Source: Nocardioides salarius
GTDB lineage: Bacteria > Actinomycetota > Actinomycetes > Propionibacteriales > Nocardioidaceae
Direction of reading: 5' to 3'
Assembly: GCF_016907435.1 (NCBI RefSeq)
Contig: NZ_JAFBBZ010000001.1
Location: 496,001 to 560,000 of the forward strand
DNA: 64,000 nucleotides
Position numbers and translations under genes: made by a program. Shown one piece after another: positions 1 to 8,658 of this stretch; the stretch's first letter is position 1, and each line of letters opens with the position of its first letter. Under the pieces are notes generated by a model. The model made no database searches and was not told the origin of the DNA. It saw only the letters and a program-made list of their open reading frames with translations.

Positions 1-346
1 GCACCTCGCCGCGGTGCACGACCACCGCGCAGTTGAGGACCCGGCCGTCGACGACCAGCGGCGCGCCGACCACCAGCACGGGGGTCAGCTCCCGCGAGCC
101 CTCGACCACGCTCGCCACCGCTTCGTCGACGGCGTCGAGCAGCACGTCCTGCAGCAGCAGGTCCTCGATGGCGTAGCCCGAGAGGCACAGCTCGGGGAAG
201 ACCGCGACCGCGACCCCGTCGTCGTGGCAGAGCCGGGCCTGCTCCAGCACCCGTGCGGCGTTGGCTGCGGGGTCGGCGATGGCCACCGGCAGCGTGCACG
301 CGGCGACCCGGGCGAACCCGTGCTCGTAGGCGTTGTAGAAGTCCAC
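1..346 (-). CDS. nadE: Glutamine-dependent NAD+ synthetase, N-terminal part (cut by window edge)
   Basis: Encodes the N-terminal nitrilase-like glutaminase domain of NadE, which supplies ammonia for amidation of nicotinic acid adenine dinucleotide to NAD+. The reading frame from a GTG start gives a protein beginning MDFYNAYEHGFARVAACTLP, followed by AVFPELCLSGY, where the Glu is the first residue of the nitrilase Glu-Lys-Cys triad. This N-terminus closely matches mycobacterial NadE as I remember it. Only about 115 residues are inside the window; the Lys, the Cys and the synthetase domain lie beyond position 1. No strong ribosome binding site is visible before the GTG, so the start rests on similarity. 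Confidence 0.85.
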   Translation of the reverse strand, partial: MDFYNAYEHGFARVAACTLPVAIADPAANAARVLEQARLCHDDGVAVAVFPELCLSGYAIEDLLLQDVLLDAVDEAVASVVEGSRELTPVLVVGAPLVVDGRVLNCAVVVHRGEV

Positions 347-415
347 GCCACGCAGTGTGTCAGCCGCCGCCGGCCTCGGGGACGACCAGCAGGGTGGTCC
401 GCGACCCCCGTCTGC

Positions 416-1429
416 TCAGTCGGGGTAGCCGTCGGGGTTCTGCGACTGCCAGCGCCAGGTGTCGGCGCACATCTCCTCGACGGTCTTGACGGTGCGCCAC
501 CCGAGCTCGGCGTTCGCCTTCGACGGGTCGGCGTACGACGACGCCACGTCGCCGGAGCGCCGCGCCACGACCTCGTAGGGCAGCTCGCGCCCCACGGCGC
601 GCTCGAAGGCGTGCAGCAGCTCCAGGACGCTGGTGCCGCGGCCGGTGCCGAGGTTCCAGGTGCTGACCGGCTCGCCGGTGCGGTCGAGCGCCTCGAGCGC
701 CGCGACGTGGCCGGCGGCGAGGTCCTCGACGTGGATGTAGTCGCGCACGCCGGTGCCGTCGACGGTGGCGTAGTCGTCGCCGAAGACCTGCAGCTTCTCG
801 CGCCGGCCCACGGCCACCTGGGCGATGTAGGGCATCAGGTTGTTGGGCACGTCGCTGGGGTCCTCGCCGATCGTGCCCGAGGGGTGCGCGCCGACGGGGT
901 TGAAGTAGCGCAGCAGCGCGAAGCGCGACTCGGGGTCGGCGAGGGCGACGTCGCGCAGGATCTGCTCCTGCATCACCTTGGTCCAGCCGTAGGGGTTGGT
1001 GGCGAAGGTCGCCCGGTCCTCGGTGGCCCCGGCCTGGTCGGTGCCGTAGACGGTGGCGCTGGAGGAGAAGACCAGCTTGCGCACCCCGTGGCGCTGCATC
1101 GCGCGCACCAGCGAGAACGTCGAGCCGAGGTTGTTCTCGTAGTAGCTCAGGGGCTTGGCGACGCTCTCGCCGACGGCCTTGAAGCCCGCGAAGTGGATCA
1201 CCGCGTCGATCGTCTCGGTGTCGAAGAGGTGCGAGGTCTTGTCGACGTCGGTCAGGTCGAAGGCGTGCACGGGGATGTGGCGCCCCGAGAGCGCCTCGAG
1301 CCGCGCCACGACCGTCGGCTTGGCGTTGGAGAAGTCGTCGACCACCAGGATGTCGTGCCCGGCCTCGATGAGGGCCAGGACCGTGTGTGAGCCGATGTAG
1401 CCGGCACCGCCGGAGACGAGAACGCGCAT
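416..1429 (-). CDS. galE: UDP-glucose 4-epimerase
   Basis: A 337-residue extended short-chain dehydrogenase that interconverts UDP-glucose and UDP-galactose, feeding the Leloir pathway and cell-surface sugar synthesis in the cytoplasm. The Rossmann glycine motif GGAGYIGS is at residues 7-14, the Ser region SSSATVYG at 122-129, and the catalytic Tyr/Lys pair at Y147 and K151 (YGWTK). Length is normal for GalE. The frame stays open further upstream, but the ATG directly before RVLVSGGAGYIGS is the family start. It is divergent from panB across a 193-bp gap. Confidence 0.95.
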   Translation of the reverse strand: MRVLVSGGAGYIGSHTVLALIEAGHDILVVDDFSNAKPTVVARLEALSGRHIPVHAFDLTDVDKTSHLFDTETIDAVIHFAGFKAVGESVAKPLSYYENNLGSTFSLVRAMQRHGVRKLVFSSSATVYGTDQAGATEDRATFATNPYGWTKVMQEQILRDVALADPESRFALLRYFNPVGAHPSGTIGEDPSDVPNNLMPYIAQVAVGRREKLQVFGDDYATVDGTGVRDYIHVEDLAAGHVAALEALDRTGEPVSTWNLGTGRGTSVLELLHAFERAVGRELPYEVVARRSGDVASSYADPSKANAELGWRTVKTVEEMCADTWRWQSQNPDGYPD

Positions 1430-1622
1430 GGGCTGCAACCTAGCCGGTCGCGGACCACGCCCCCTCCCCCGCACCGACGACCCCAGACCCACGACCACAC
1501 CGACGACCCGCGGCCGGGCGTGAGCAGCACCACATCGGCTCGGGGGCGGGGCCGGGCCTAGCCTGGGGGCAGTCCGTGGACTCCAGCAGGGAGCCGCGAG
1601 ATGCACCACGAGGAGCTCGACG

Positions 1623-2486
1623 ATGAGCGAAGAGACCGCCCCCTACGGCAGCGGCACCCCCGCACCCGCCCCCACCGCCGCGCAGGCCCCCGCCAAGCGG
1701 GTGCGCACCCACCACCTGCGCGAGATGAAGGAGCGCGGGGAGAAGATCACCATGCTCACGGCGTACGACATGTACACCGCGGCCACCTTCGACGAGGCCG
1801 GCATCGACCTGCTGCTGGTCGGCGACTCGGCCTCCAACAACGTGCTCGGCAACGAGACCAGCCTGCCGATCACCGTCGACGAGCTGCTGCCGCTGACCCG
1901 CGCGGTCGCCGGCGCCGCCCGGCGGGCGATGGTCGTGGGCGACCTGCCGTTCGGCAGCTACCAGGCCTCCCCCGAGCAGGGCTACCTGACCGCGGTGCGG
2001 TTCATGAAGGAGGCCGGGGCGCACTGCGTGAAGCTCGAGGGCGGCGTCGAGATGGTGCCGGTCATCGAGAAGCTGACCCGCGGGGGCGTCCCGGTGATGG
2101 CGCACATCGGCTTCACGCCGCAGTCCGAGCACACCCTGGGCGGCTACCGGGTGCAGGGGCGCGGCGAGGCCGCCGAGCGGGTGCGCCGCGACGCGCTCGC
2201 GGTGCAGGAGGCCGGTGCGTTCGCGGTGGTGATGGAGATGGTGCCCGGCGACGTCGCGGCCGAGATCAGCGCCGAGCTGGCCATCCCGACCATCGGCATC
2301 GGCGCCGGCGCCGGCTGCGACGGCCAGGTGCTGGTCTGGCAGGACGCCTTCGGGCTGCGCACCGGGCGGATGGCCCGCTTCGTCAAGCAGTACGCCGACG
2401 TGCACAGCGTGCTGCTCGAGGGCGCGCGCGCCTACGCCGCCGACGTCAAGGGCGGCACCTTCCCCGCCTCCGAGCACACCTTCTAG
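1623..2486 (+). CDS. panB: 3-methyl-2-oxobutanoate hydroxymethyltransferase
   Basis: Catalyses the first committed step of pantothenate (CoA) synthesis, transferring a hydroxymethyl group from methylene-tetrahydrofolate to 2-oxoisovalerate. The 287-residue protein has the TIM-barrel metal-binding aspartates in LLVGDSASN (D68) and VGDLPFGSY (D107), the KLEGG segment around K137, and the conserved GIGAG motif near the end. The first about 25 residues are a Pro/Ala-rich extension. The ATG has a good ribosome binding site, GAGGAG 7 nt upstream. panC and panD are not nearby. Confidence 0.95.
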   Translation: MSEETAPYGSGTPAPAPTAAQAPAKRVRTHHLREMKERGEKITMLTAYDMYTAATFDEAGIDLLLVGDSASNNVLGNETSLPITVDELLPLTRAVAGAARRAMVVGDLPFGSYQASPEQGYLTAVRFMKEAGAHCVKLEGGVEMVPVIEKLTRGGVPVMAHIGFTPQSEHTLGGYRVQGRGEAAERVRRDALAVQEAGAFAVVMEMVPGDVAAEISAELAIPTIGIGAGAGCDGQVLVWQDAFGLRTGRMARFVKQYADVHSVLLEGARAYAADVKGGTFPASEHTF

Positions 2487-2498
2487 GCCGGGGGCCAG

Positions 2499-3779
2499 GT
2501 GGACACCCAGACCCTGCTCAACCTCGGCCTCGTCCTGCTCTTCGTCATGGTGGGAGGTGTCTTCGCCGGCACCGAGATCGCGCTGGTCTCCCTGCGCGAG
2601 TCGCAGCTCGACCAGCTCGACAAGCGGGGCGGCCGGGGCGCGCGCGTCGCCTCGGTCGCGCGCGACCCCAACCGCTTCCTGGCCGCGGTGCAGATCGGTG
2701 TCACCGTGGCGGGCTTCTTCTCCGCGGCGTACGGCGCCTCCACCCTGGCGCCCGACTTCGCGCCGGCGCTGGTCGCCCTCGGCCTGCCCACCGGCGCCGC
2801 CGACACGCTCGCGCTGGTCGTCCTCACCCTGGCCATCGCCTACACCTCCCTGGTGCTCGGCGAGCTGGTGCCCAAGCGGATCGCCCTGCAGCGCAGCACG
2901 AGCGTCGCGCTGCTCGTGGGGCCGCCCCTGGACCGCTTCGCCACGCTCGTGCGTCCGGTGGTGTGGTTCCTCTCGCTCTCCACCAACGCGGTGGTGCGGG
3001 TGCTGGGCGGTGACCCGCACGCGGCCTCCGAGGAGATGTCCGACGAGGAGCTGCGCTACCTCGTCGACCAGCACCAGGGTCTCGAGCCGGCCGAGCGGCA
3101 GATCCTCACCGACGTCTTCGACGCCGGCGACAGCACGCTGCGCGAGGTGATGCGCCCCCGCGGCGACGCGGTCGTGCTGGGCGCGGCGACCACCGTCGGC
3201 GAGGCCGTCGCGACCGTGCTCGAGCACCCCTTCTCCCGCTACCCGGTGGTGGGCCGCGGCCCCGACGACGTGCGCGGCTTCCTGCACGTGCGCGACCTGC
3301 TGGGCGCCGACCCGCAGGCGCCGGTCTCCTCGCTGGCCCGCGAGATCGCCTTCCTGCCCGGCACCAACAAGGTGCTGCCGACCCTGACCTGGATGCGCGA
3401 CCACCGCAGCCACATCGCCGTGGTCGTCGACGAGTACGGCGGCACCGACGGCATCGTCACCCTCGAGGACCTGGTCGAGGAGCTCGTCGGCGAGATCCAC
3501 GACGAGTACGACGCCCCGCTCGCGCACGCGCGCAACGGCACCGACGGCCTCGACGCGGGCCTGAGCATCGAGGACTTCGGGGCGGCCTCGGGGCTGGAGC
3601 TGCCCGACGGGCCCTACGAGACGGCCGCCGGCTTCGTGCTGCACCGCCTCGGGCGGGTCGCGCGCCTGGGCGACCTGGTCGCGGTCGAGGACGCCGAGCT
3701 GCACGTCGTCGGGCTCGAGGGCCACCGGATCACCCGCCTGGAGGTGCGGCCGCTCTCGAGCGGCACCGCGACGGACTGA
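2499..3779 (+). CDS. CNNM/CorC-family membrane protein (DUF21-CBS-CorC_HlyC)
   Basis: A 426-residue integral membrane protein of the family often called hemolysin C or CNNM, thought to act in Mg2+/Co2+ efflux. The N-terminal about 180 residues form the DUF21 domain with several hydrophobic helices. A CBS pair follows at roughly 200-310 (LREVMRPRGDAVVL; YGGTDGIVTLEDLVEELVGEI), and a CorC_HlyC domain closes the protein at about 340-420. The GTG start lies 12 bp after the panB stop, so the two are probably co-transcribed. The ion carried cannot be told from sequence. Confidence 0.9.
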   Translation: MDTQTLLNLGLVLLFVMVGGVFAGTEIALVSLRESQLDQLDKRGGRGARVASVARDPNRFLAAVQIGVTVAGFFSAAYGASTLAPDFAPALVALGLPTGAADTLALVVLTLAIAYTSLVLGELVPKRIALQRSTSVALLVGPPLDRFATLVRPVVWFLSLSTNAVVRVLGGDPHAASEEMSDEELRYLVDQHQGLEPAERQILTDVFDAGDSTLREVMRPRGDAVVLGAATTVGEAVATVLEHPFSRYPVVGRGPDDVRGFLHVRDLLGADPQAPVSSLAREIAFLPGTNKVLPTLTWMRDHRSHIAVVVDEYGGTDGIVTLEDLVEELVGEIHDEYDAPLAHARNGTDGLDAGLSIEDFGAASGLELPDGPYETAAGFVLHRLGRVARLGDLVAVEDAELHVVGLEGHRITRLEVRPLSSGTATD

Positions 3780-3813
3780 TGACCGCCGCGACGGCGCGAC
3801 GTACGGTGGGCTG

Positions 3814-4983
3814 ATGCGCCGACCGCTGCTGCTGGGTCTCGTCTCCACCGTCGCCGCCGCGCTGCTCGCGGCCCCGCCTGCCGGGTCGGGCCAGCCAGCA
3901 GGGCCAGCAGAGCCGGCCGAACGCCGCGCCGTGCCGGCGCTGCGGGTCACCACGCTCGCCGACGGCCTCGACCACCCGTGGGACATCGCCCCGATCGGCG
4001 GCGGCGACTACCTGGTGACCCAGCGCGACCGGGCGACGGTGTCGCTGCTGGGCGCCGACGGCGACGTGCGCCGGCTGGCCTTCCCCTCGCGCAACGTCTG
4101 GGTCTCGGGCGAGACCGGGCTGATGGGCCTGGTCGCCGACCCCCGCTTCGAGCAGAACCGGCGCTTCTACACCTGCCAGGGCGCGACCCGGTCGGGCGGC
4201 GGGCACGACGTGCGAGTGCTGGCGTGGAAGCTCAACCAGCGCGCCACCCGCGCCAAGCGGCGGGGACCGCTGCTGCGGGGCATCCCGGCCACCACCGGCC
4301 GCCACGGCGGCTGCCGGCTGCTGGTGGCCGACGACGGGGCGCTGGTCGTCGGCACCGGCGACGCCGCCATCGGCCGGAACCCACGCCGGCTCACCTCCCT
4401 GGGCGGCAAGACGCTGCGCCTGGACCGGATGACGGGCAAGCCCTGGCCGGGCAACCCGTTCCCGAGGGCGACCAGCACGCGCAAGCGCTACGTCTTCACC
4501 TACGGCCACCGCAACGTCCAGGGCCTGGCCCAGCGCAGCGACGGCTCGCTGTGGTCGGTGGAGCACGGCAGCTTCCGCGACGACGAGGTCAACCGGCTGG
4601 TGCGCGGCGGCGACCACGGCTGGCACCCCGTGCCCGGCTACGACGAGCAGGTGCCGATGACCGACCGCTCGCTGCCGGGTCGCCAGCGGGTGGCGCGCTG
4701 GCGCTCGGGCAACCCCACGATCGCCCCCGGCGGCGCCGACTTCGTGGCGGGCGGGAAGTGGGGGGCGCTGCGCGGCGACCTGGCGATGGCGGTGCTCAAG
4801 GACCAGCAGGTGCGCTTCCTCGACTTCGACTCGCGCGGGCGGCTGCGGGCCCAGCGGGTGCCCGACGAGCTGACCGGGCACGGGCGGATCCGCACCGTGG
4901 TGCGCGACAGCGACAACAGCCTGCTGCTGCTGACCGACAACGGCGGTGGCGCCGACGAGGTGCTGCGGGTCACGCCGCGCTAG
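3814..4983 (+). CDS. Secreted PQQ-dependent sugar dehydrogenase-like beta-propeller
   Basis: A 389-residue protein of the glucose/sorbosone dehydrogenase (Gdh/YliI) superfamily. An N-terminal signal peptide is evident: RR followed by a Leu/Ala-rich stretch at about residues 5-25. The mature part starts with the family motif LADGLDHPWDIAPIGGGDYLV and continues with ETGLMGLVADPRF, THR-like YGHRNVQGLA and a C-terminal GADEVLRVTPR. No lipobox Cys is visible, so export to the cell surface or medium is more likely than lipoprotein anchoring. Use of PQQ is family knowledge; the substrate is unknown. It converges on the next minus-strand gene. Confidence 0.85.
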   Translation: MRRPLLLGLVSTVAAALLAAPPAGSGQPAGPAEPAERRAVPALRVTTLADGLDHPWDIAPIGGGDYLVTQRDRATVSLLGADGDVRRLAFPSRNVWVSGETGLMGLVADPRFEQNRRFYTCQGATRSGGGHDVRVLAWKLNQRATRAKRRGPLLRGIPATTGRHGGCRLLVADDGALVVGTGDAAIGRNPRRLTSLGGKTLRLDRMTGKPWPGNPFPRATSTRKRYVFTYGHRNVQGLAQRSDGSLWSVEHGSFRDDEVNRLVRGGDHGWHPVPGYDEQVPMTDRSLPGRQRVARWRSGNPTIAPGGADFVAGGKWGALRGDLAMAVLKDQQVRFLDFDSRGRLRAQRVPDELTGHGRIRTVVRDSDNSLLLLTDNGGGADEVLRVTPR

Positions 4984-4989
4984 CGCTGC

Positions 4990-5280
4990 TCACTCCCAGC
5001 CGAGCCAGATGCCGCCGGGCACCACGACGGCGAACCAGCTCAGCGCCGAGACGACCGCCACCCACGGCACCCAGCGCGGGTGCAGGGTGAACCAGGCGGA
5101 GGCGACGAGCAGGCAGAAGGCCCACCACACCAGCATCAGCGCCTGCACCCACCAGGGCGTGAAGGGCGCGCTGGCGGCGTACAGGAAGAAGGTCGTGGCC
5201 ATGCCGACCATGCCCACGAAGGGCCACGGGTCGGCGGCGTCGGGGCGCGGGGCGGGACGGGTGCGTCGGCGCGAGACCAC
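4990..5280 (-). CDS. Small three-helix membrane protein
   Basis: A 96-residue protein of no recognised family. A basic N-terminus (SRRRTRPAPR) precedes three hydrophobic segments at roughly residues 20-37, 43-62 and 69-93, the last two rich in Trp. It starts at GTG with GAGGA about 8 nt upstream. Only 4 bp separate it from the end of the upstream 69-residue gene, so the two are probably one transcript. No function can be assigned. Confidence 0.7.
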   Translation of the reverse strand: MVSRRRTRPAPRPDAADPWPFVGMVGMATTFFLYAASAPFTPWWVQALMLVWWAFCLLVASAWFTLHPRWVPWVAVVSALSWFAVVVPGGIWLGWE

Positions 5281-5284
5281 CGGC

Positions 5285-5494
5285 TCAGTCCTCGAGACCG
5301 GCGTCGTCCCAGCGCTCGTCCTCCTCCTCCCACTCCTCGTTGCGCGCCTGCGCGGTGTCGAGGGCCTGGGCCGCCGCCTCGCGGGAGTCGTAGGGGCCCA
5401 GGCGGTGCTTGGCCGGGCACAGGTCGTCGACCGTCTCGACCCGGTGGTGCTTGACGCAGAACCAGTACTGGTCGGGGTTGCCGCCTTCGCTCAT
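5285..5494 (-). CDS. Conserved small acidic Cys/His protein
   Basis: A 69-residue cytoplasmic protein resembling short conserved actinobacterial proteins of unknown function. The N-terminal half has an aromatic and Cys/His-rich pattern, [11 protein letters not shown] then [11 protein letters not shown], which could bind a metal (C13, H16, H17, C27, H31). The C-terminal half is very acidic and probably helical ([10 protein letters not shown]). It heads the two-gene unit with the small membrane protein downstream and is divergent from map. Family identity is from memory of similar proteins; function unknown. Confidence 0.7.
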   Translation of the reverse strand: MSEGGNPDQYWFCVKHHRVETVDDLCPAKHRLGPYDSREAAAQALDTAQARNEEWEEEDERWDDAGLED

Positions 5495-5538
5495 GCCCCG
5501 AGACTAACGCGTGCGCCGGCCGCCTAGACTCGGTCGGC

Positions 5539-6387
5539 GTGACTCCCGTGGCCCCCGCGACCCTGTCTCCGCGCCGACCCGTGCCCGCCCACGTGGTGCG
5601 CCCCGAGTACGTCGACCGCGACGCGCCGGCGCCCTACACCGGGCCCGAGGTGAAGGACGCCGAGACCATCGAGCGGATGCGGGTCGCCGGCCGGCTCGCC
5701 GCGCAGGCCCGCGAGGAGGTCGGGCGCCACGTCGTGCCCGGCGTCACCACCGACGAGCTCGACCGCATCGGCCACGAGCTCCTCTGCGACCACGGGGCCT
5801 ACCCCTCCACGCTCGGCTACCGCGGCTTCCCCAAGTCGCTGTGCTCGAGCGTCAACGAGGTGGTCTGCCACGGCATCCCCGACAGCCGGGTCGTCGAGGA
5901 CGGCGACATCGTCAACATCGACATCACCGCCTTCCTCGACGGGGTGCACGGCGACACCAACGCGACCTTCCTCGCCGGCGACGTCGACGAGGAGTCGCGG
6001 CTGCTCGTCGAGCGCACCCGCGAGGCGCTCGAGCGGGGCATCAGGGCGGTCAAGCCGGGGCGCCGCATCAACGTCATCGGCCGGGTCATCGAGTCCTTCG
6101 CCAAGCGGCACGGCTACGGCGTGGTGCGCGAGTTCACCGGCCACGGCATCGGCACGCACTTCCACTCCGGGCTGATCGTGCCGCACTACGACGACCCGCA
6201 GCACGACGACCTGATCGAGGTCGGGATGACCTTCACCATCGAGCCGATGCTCAACCTCGGCACCCACGAGTGGGAGATGTGGGACGACGGCTGGACCGTC
6301 GTGACCGCCGACAAGCGCCGCTCGGCGCAGTTCGAGCACACCCTGCTGGTGACCGCCGACGGCGCCGAGGTGCTGACGAACCCCTGA
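5539..6387 (+). CDS. map: Type I methionine aminopeptidase
   Basis: A 282-residue cytosolic dinuclear metalloprotease that removes the initiator Met from new proteins. Metal ligands are visible: the two Asp in [20 protein letters not shown], His in GHGIGTHFH, Glu in FTIEPML and Glu in QFEHTLL. The N-terminal about 40 residues ([19 protein letters not shown]) form the extension typical of the actinobacterial MapB type. The GTG at 5539 is the first in frame; a second GTG lies a few codons on, so the exact start is uncertain. Confidence 0.93.
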   Translation: MTPVAPATLSPRRPVPAHVVRPEYVDRDAPAPYTGPEVKDAETIERMRVAGRLAAQAREEVGRHVVPGVTTDELDRIGHELLCDHGAYPSTLGYRGFPKSLCSSVNEVVCHGIPDSRVVEDGDIVNIDITAFLDGVHGDTNATFLAGDVDEESRLLVERTREALERGIRAVKPGRRINVIGRVIESFAKRHGYGVVREFTGHGIGTHFHSGLIVPHYDDPQHDDLIEVGMTFTIEPMLNLGTHEWEMWDDGWTVVTADKRRSAQFEHTLLVTADGAEVLTNP

Positions 6388-6405
6388 GCGGTGGCCGGCG
6401 GCCGG

Positions 6406-6822
6406 TCAGGCGTCGTCGCCCAGCCGGCCCTCGACGCGCAGCACGTCGACCCGGTGCTCGTGGTCGTCGCTCATCACCGCGGCCAGGCGCAGGAAGCCCA
6501 GCGCCTCGGCGTACCGGCTCTGCCGCTCGAGGCTGCGCCCCAGCGCGTGGCAGGCCCAGACGTCGTCGGGGCGCTCCTCGACCAGCGCGCGCAGGTCGTC
6601 CTCGGCGCGGCCCAGCTGGGCGCGCAGCAGGAAGGCCCAGGCGCGCAGCGAGCGCAGCCCGCGGTTGTCGGGCTCGCGCTCGAGGGCGGGCTCGAGCACC
6701 TCGAGCGCCGGGCCGGGCGCGTTGCGGGCGAGCAGGTCGAAGGCGGTGCGGTAGGCGGACTCGGGCGCCCACTGCCCGGGGAAGAGCAGCGGCGGGGCCT
6801 GGATCGGGTACTCCTCGCTCAT
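6406..6822 (-). CDS. TPR-repeat protein
   Basis: A 138-residue soluble protein made mostly of tetratricopeptide helices, for example FDLLARNAPGPALEVLEPALEREPDN, then DLRALVEERPDDVWACHALGRSL and AEALGFLRLAAV. TPR arrays usually hold protein partners together; no partner is evident. The ATG before SEEYPIQAPPLLFPG is preferred to one eight codons further up because it fits the family start. It is transcribed away from rnpB. Confidence 0.8.
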   Translation of the reverse strand: MSEEYPIQAPPLLFPGQWAPESAYRTAFDLLARNAPGPALEVLEPALEREPDNRGLRSLRAWAFLLRAQLGRAEDDLRALVEERPDDVWACHALGRSLERQSRYAEALGFLRLAAVMSDDHEHRVDVLRVEGRLGDDA

Positions 6823-6869
6823 GGAAGGTCCAACGCGCCGGGCCACCTGGGTGTTCCGCTACCCTGGTG

Positions 6870-7280
6870 GCGCGGACGGGCTGGCCGGGCGACCGCGTCG
6901 TCCCTCTCGAGGGGCGCCGAGGAAGGTCCGGGCTCCACAGGGCGAGGTGGTGGGTAACCCCCACCCGGGGCAACCTGCGGGACAGTGCCACAGAGAACAG
7001 ACCGCCACGACCGGCTCCGGCCGGACGGGGCAAGGGTGAAACGGTGGAGTAAGAGCCCACCAGCGTCCGGGGCGACCCGGACGGCTAGGCAAACCCCACC
7101 TGGAGCAAGGTCAAGAAGCCACCACTCGTGGTGGCGCGCGTGCGTCTGAGGGCGGCCCGCCCGAGCACGCGGGTAGACCGCTGGAGCCCACCGGCAACGG
7201 TGGGCCTAGATGGATGGTCGCCCCCCGGTCCGAGAGGTCCGGGGACAGAACCCGGCCTACAGGCCAGCCCGTCCGCACCC
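6870..7280 (+). ncRNA. rnpB: RNase P RNA, bacterial type A
   Basis: Catalytic RNA of ribonuclease P, which matures tRNA 5' ends. The ends pair perfectly over 15 bp: positions 6872-6886 are the reverse complement of 7262-7276, forming helix P1. Inside are the universal blocks GAGGAAGGTCCGGGCTCCAC near 6920, the segment around GGTGAAACGGTG near 7034 and ACAGAACCCGGCCTACAGG near 7246. These are the usual diagnostic core of the type A RNA. Apparent protein frames across this interval on both strands are therefore spurious. Exact ends are within a few bases. Confidence 0.95.
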
Positions 7281-7294
7281 GGGCCGCTCCCCCG

Positions 7295-7320
7295 GGGTCG
7301 GTCCGCGAGCCCACCGACCC
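7295..7320 (+). terminator. Hairpin downstream of rnpB
   Basis: Eight-bp perfect stem GGGTCGGT/ACCGACCC (7295-7302 with 7313-7320) with a 10-nt loop, starting about 15 nt after rnpB. There is no U-run, as is usual in high-GC actinobacteria, so terminator activity is inferred from position. Confidence 0.5.
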
Positions 7321-7348
7321 GCCGCCCCGCGCCCCGGCAGGGGCGGCG
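7320..7348 (-). terminator. Hairpin downstream of the collagen-like gene
   Basis: Nine-bp perfect stem CGCCGCCCC/GGGGCGGCG (7320-7328 with 7340-7348), ending 6 bp after the stop codon of the minus-strand collagen-like gene. It abuts the rnpB hairpin, so the pair may end transcription from both sides. Confidence 0.5.
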
Positions 7349-7353
7349 AGGGA

Positions 7354-8457
7354 TCAGTTGATGCTGAGCGGGGTCGCCAGCTGGTTGGTGGTCCCGGCCG
7401 GGAGCCCGACGGCGGTTGCGGTGGTGGTCTTCATCTTCACACCGGTCCTGGCTCCCTCGCTCGTCCCGCACGCCGGGTTGTCGATCGACGCGGAGGTGAG
7501 GGATACCGCCGGCGCTGCCCCGGCGCCGGTCACGTCCGGCACACCGAGCGAGCCCGGTGAGCCGAGGTAGACAAGGGTCTTCGCGAAGGCCGGGATACCG
7601 CTGCTGGAGTTGAGGTAGGGCGTACCCGTGCAGCCGGCACCGGTGTAGTAGGTCTGCGACGTGGGAATCGTGCCGTCCCAACGGGCCGTGAGCAGGTAGC
7701 CGGTCGAGGTGAGCAGCGTGAAGGAGCTGCGATCGATGGACATCAGGTCCCCGAGGGTGACGCCGTCACCGTCGACGAGCTCGAATCCCCCACCTGCGCC
7801 TGCGGGCCCCTGCGGGCCAGTGGCTCCTTGCGGACCAACGGGGCCGATCAGACCGGGCGCACCGGCGGGGCCAGCCGGTCCCTGCGGGCCGGTCTCGCCC
7901 GCGTCACCCTTCGGACCCTGCGGACCGGTCTCACCCGTGTCACCCTTCGGCCCCTGCGGGCCGGTCTCACCTGCCTCACCCTCGGGGCCCTGCGGGCCAA
8001 CGGCGCCGTCCTCGCCGTTCGTGCCGTCGAGGCCAGGAAGGCCCATGGGGCCGATCTGTCCCGCGGGCCCGATCGGTCCCATCGGACCGACCGGGCCCGG
8101 GGAACCGTCAGCGCCAGGCGCCCCCTTCGGTCCTGGTGCGCCGTCGTTGCCGTCGATGCCGTCGATGCCGTCGACGCCGTCGATGCCGTCGACGCCGGGC
8201 AGTCCGGCCGCCCCCCGGACGCCCTCCTCGTTCCAGGAGATGCGACGCTCGCGCAGGCGCCACTTGGCCTCGTCGGTGGCACACGGGCGCTTGCTGCTCT
8301 CGAGGCGCAGGTCGCCGGTCTTGAGCCGGTAGCAAGCGTTGACGACACCGTCGTCCTTCATCGCTGAGCTGGCGTAGGCGCCGCTCACGGCGACGGTCAG
8401 GGCGACAGAGGCGACGGCAACGCCGGCGAGGCGCGACCGGTTGACGTGGAGAGCCAC
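7354..8457 (-). CDS. Secreted collagen-like (Gly-X-Y) repeat protein
   Basis: A 367-residue exported protein. A signal peptide covers about residues 1-30 (RSRLAGVAVASVALTVAVSGAYA). It is followed by a short domain with Cys (ACYRLKTGDLRL, CATDEAKWRL) and then about 150 residues of near-perfect Gly-X-Y triplets, many GPQGPKGDTGE-like, which in other bacteria form collagen-type triple helices. The C-terminal 130 residues are a non-repetitive domain with two or three Cys. The GTG start is chosen for AGGA 5 nt upstream. The front domain resembles that of other actinobacterial collagen-like surface proteins. It is divergent from the ATPase gene across 201 bp; role unknown, possibly a surface filament or adhesin. 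Confidence 0.85.
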   Translation of the reverse strand: MALHVNRSRLAGVAVASVALTVAVSGAYASSAMKDDGVVNACYRLKTGDLRLESSKRPCATDEAKWRLRERRISWNEEGVRGAAGLPGVDGIDGVDGIDGIDGNDGAPGPKGAPGADGSPGPVGPMGPIGPAGQIGPMGLPGLDGTNGEDGAVGPQGPEGEAGETGPQGPKGDTGETGPQGPKGDAGETGPQGPAGPAGAPGLIGPVGPQGATGPQGPAGAGGGFELVDGDGVTLGDLMSIDRSSFTLLTSTGYLLTARWDGTIPTSQTYYTGAGCTGTPYLNSSSGIPAFAKTLVYLGSPGSLGVPDVTGAGAAPAVSLTSASIDNPACGTSEGARTGVKMKTTTATAVGLPAGTTNQLATPLSIN

Positions 8458-8583
8458 AGGAATCCTTGCGGTCGGGGGTGAAGTCAGAGAACGCTCCCAC
8501 TCCCTGGTGTCGCTGCGCAGCCGATCGACGCAAACGTGCCCTGGTGGGCTGGACCGCCCTGCCAGGCCAGCAGTCAGCGTCCG

Positions 8584-8601
8584 GCGGGACCTAGGTCCCG
8601 C
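8584..8601. promoter_or_regulatory. DosR/DevR-like operator 1 (perfect 18-bp palindrome)
   Basis: GCGGGACCTAGGTCCCGC is a perfect 18-bp palindrome 57 bp before the ATG of the cation ATPase gene. It matches the core of the mycobacterial DosR box, GGGAC-N4-GTCCC (seen in sequence; the consensus is recalled from the literature). A DevR homologue is encoded 4.4 kb away. Confidence 0.7.
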
Positions 8602-8658
8602 GCGAGGGGGTCGTTGGTGTCTGCAGCAGCCGGGCCGCGCGCCACGACGCTGGGACCC

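Noticed and set aside
1440..3986. An 848-codon minus-strand open frame over panB and the CNNM gene
   Set aside because: It overlaps two clear genes on the other strand and has no recognisable domain.
6821..7092. Several short reading frames at the rnpB locus
   Set aside because: The interval is explained by RNase P RNA with its diagnostic core and P1 pairing.
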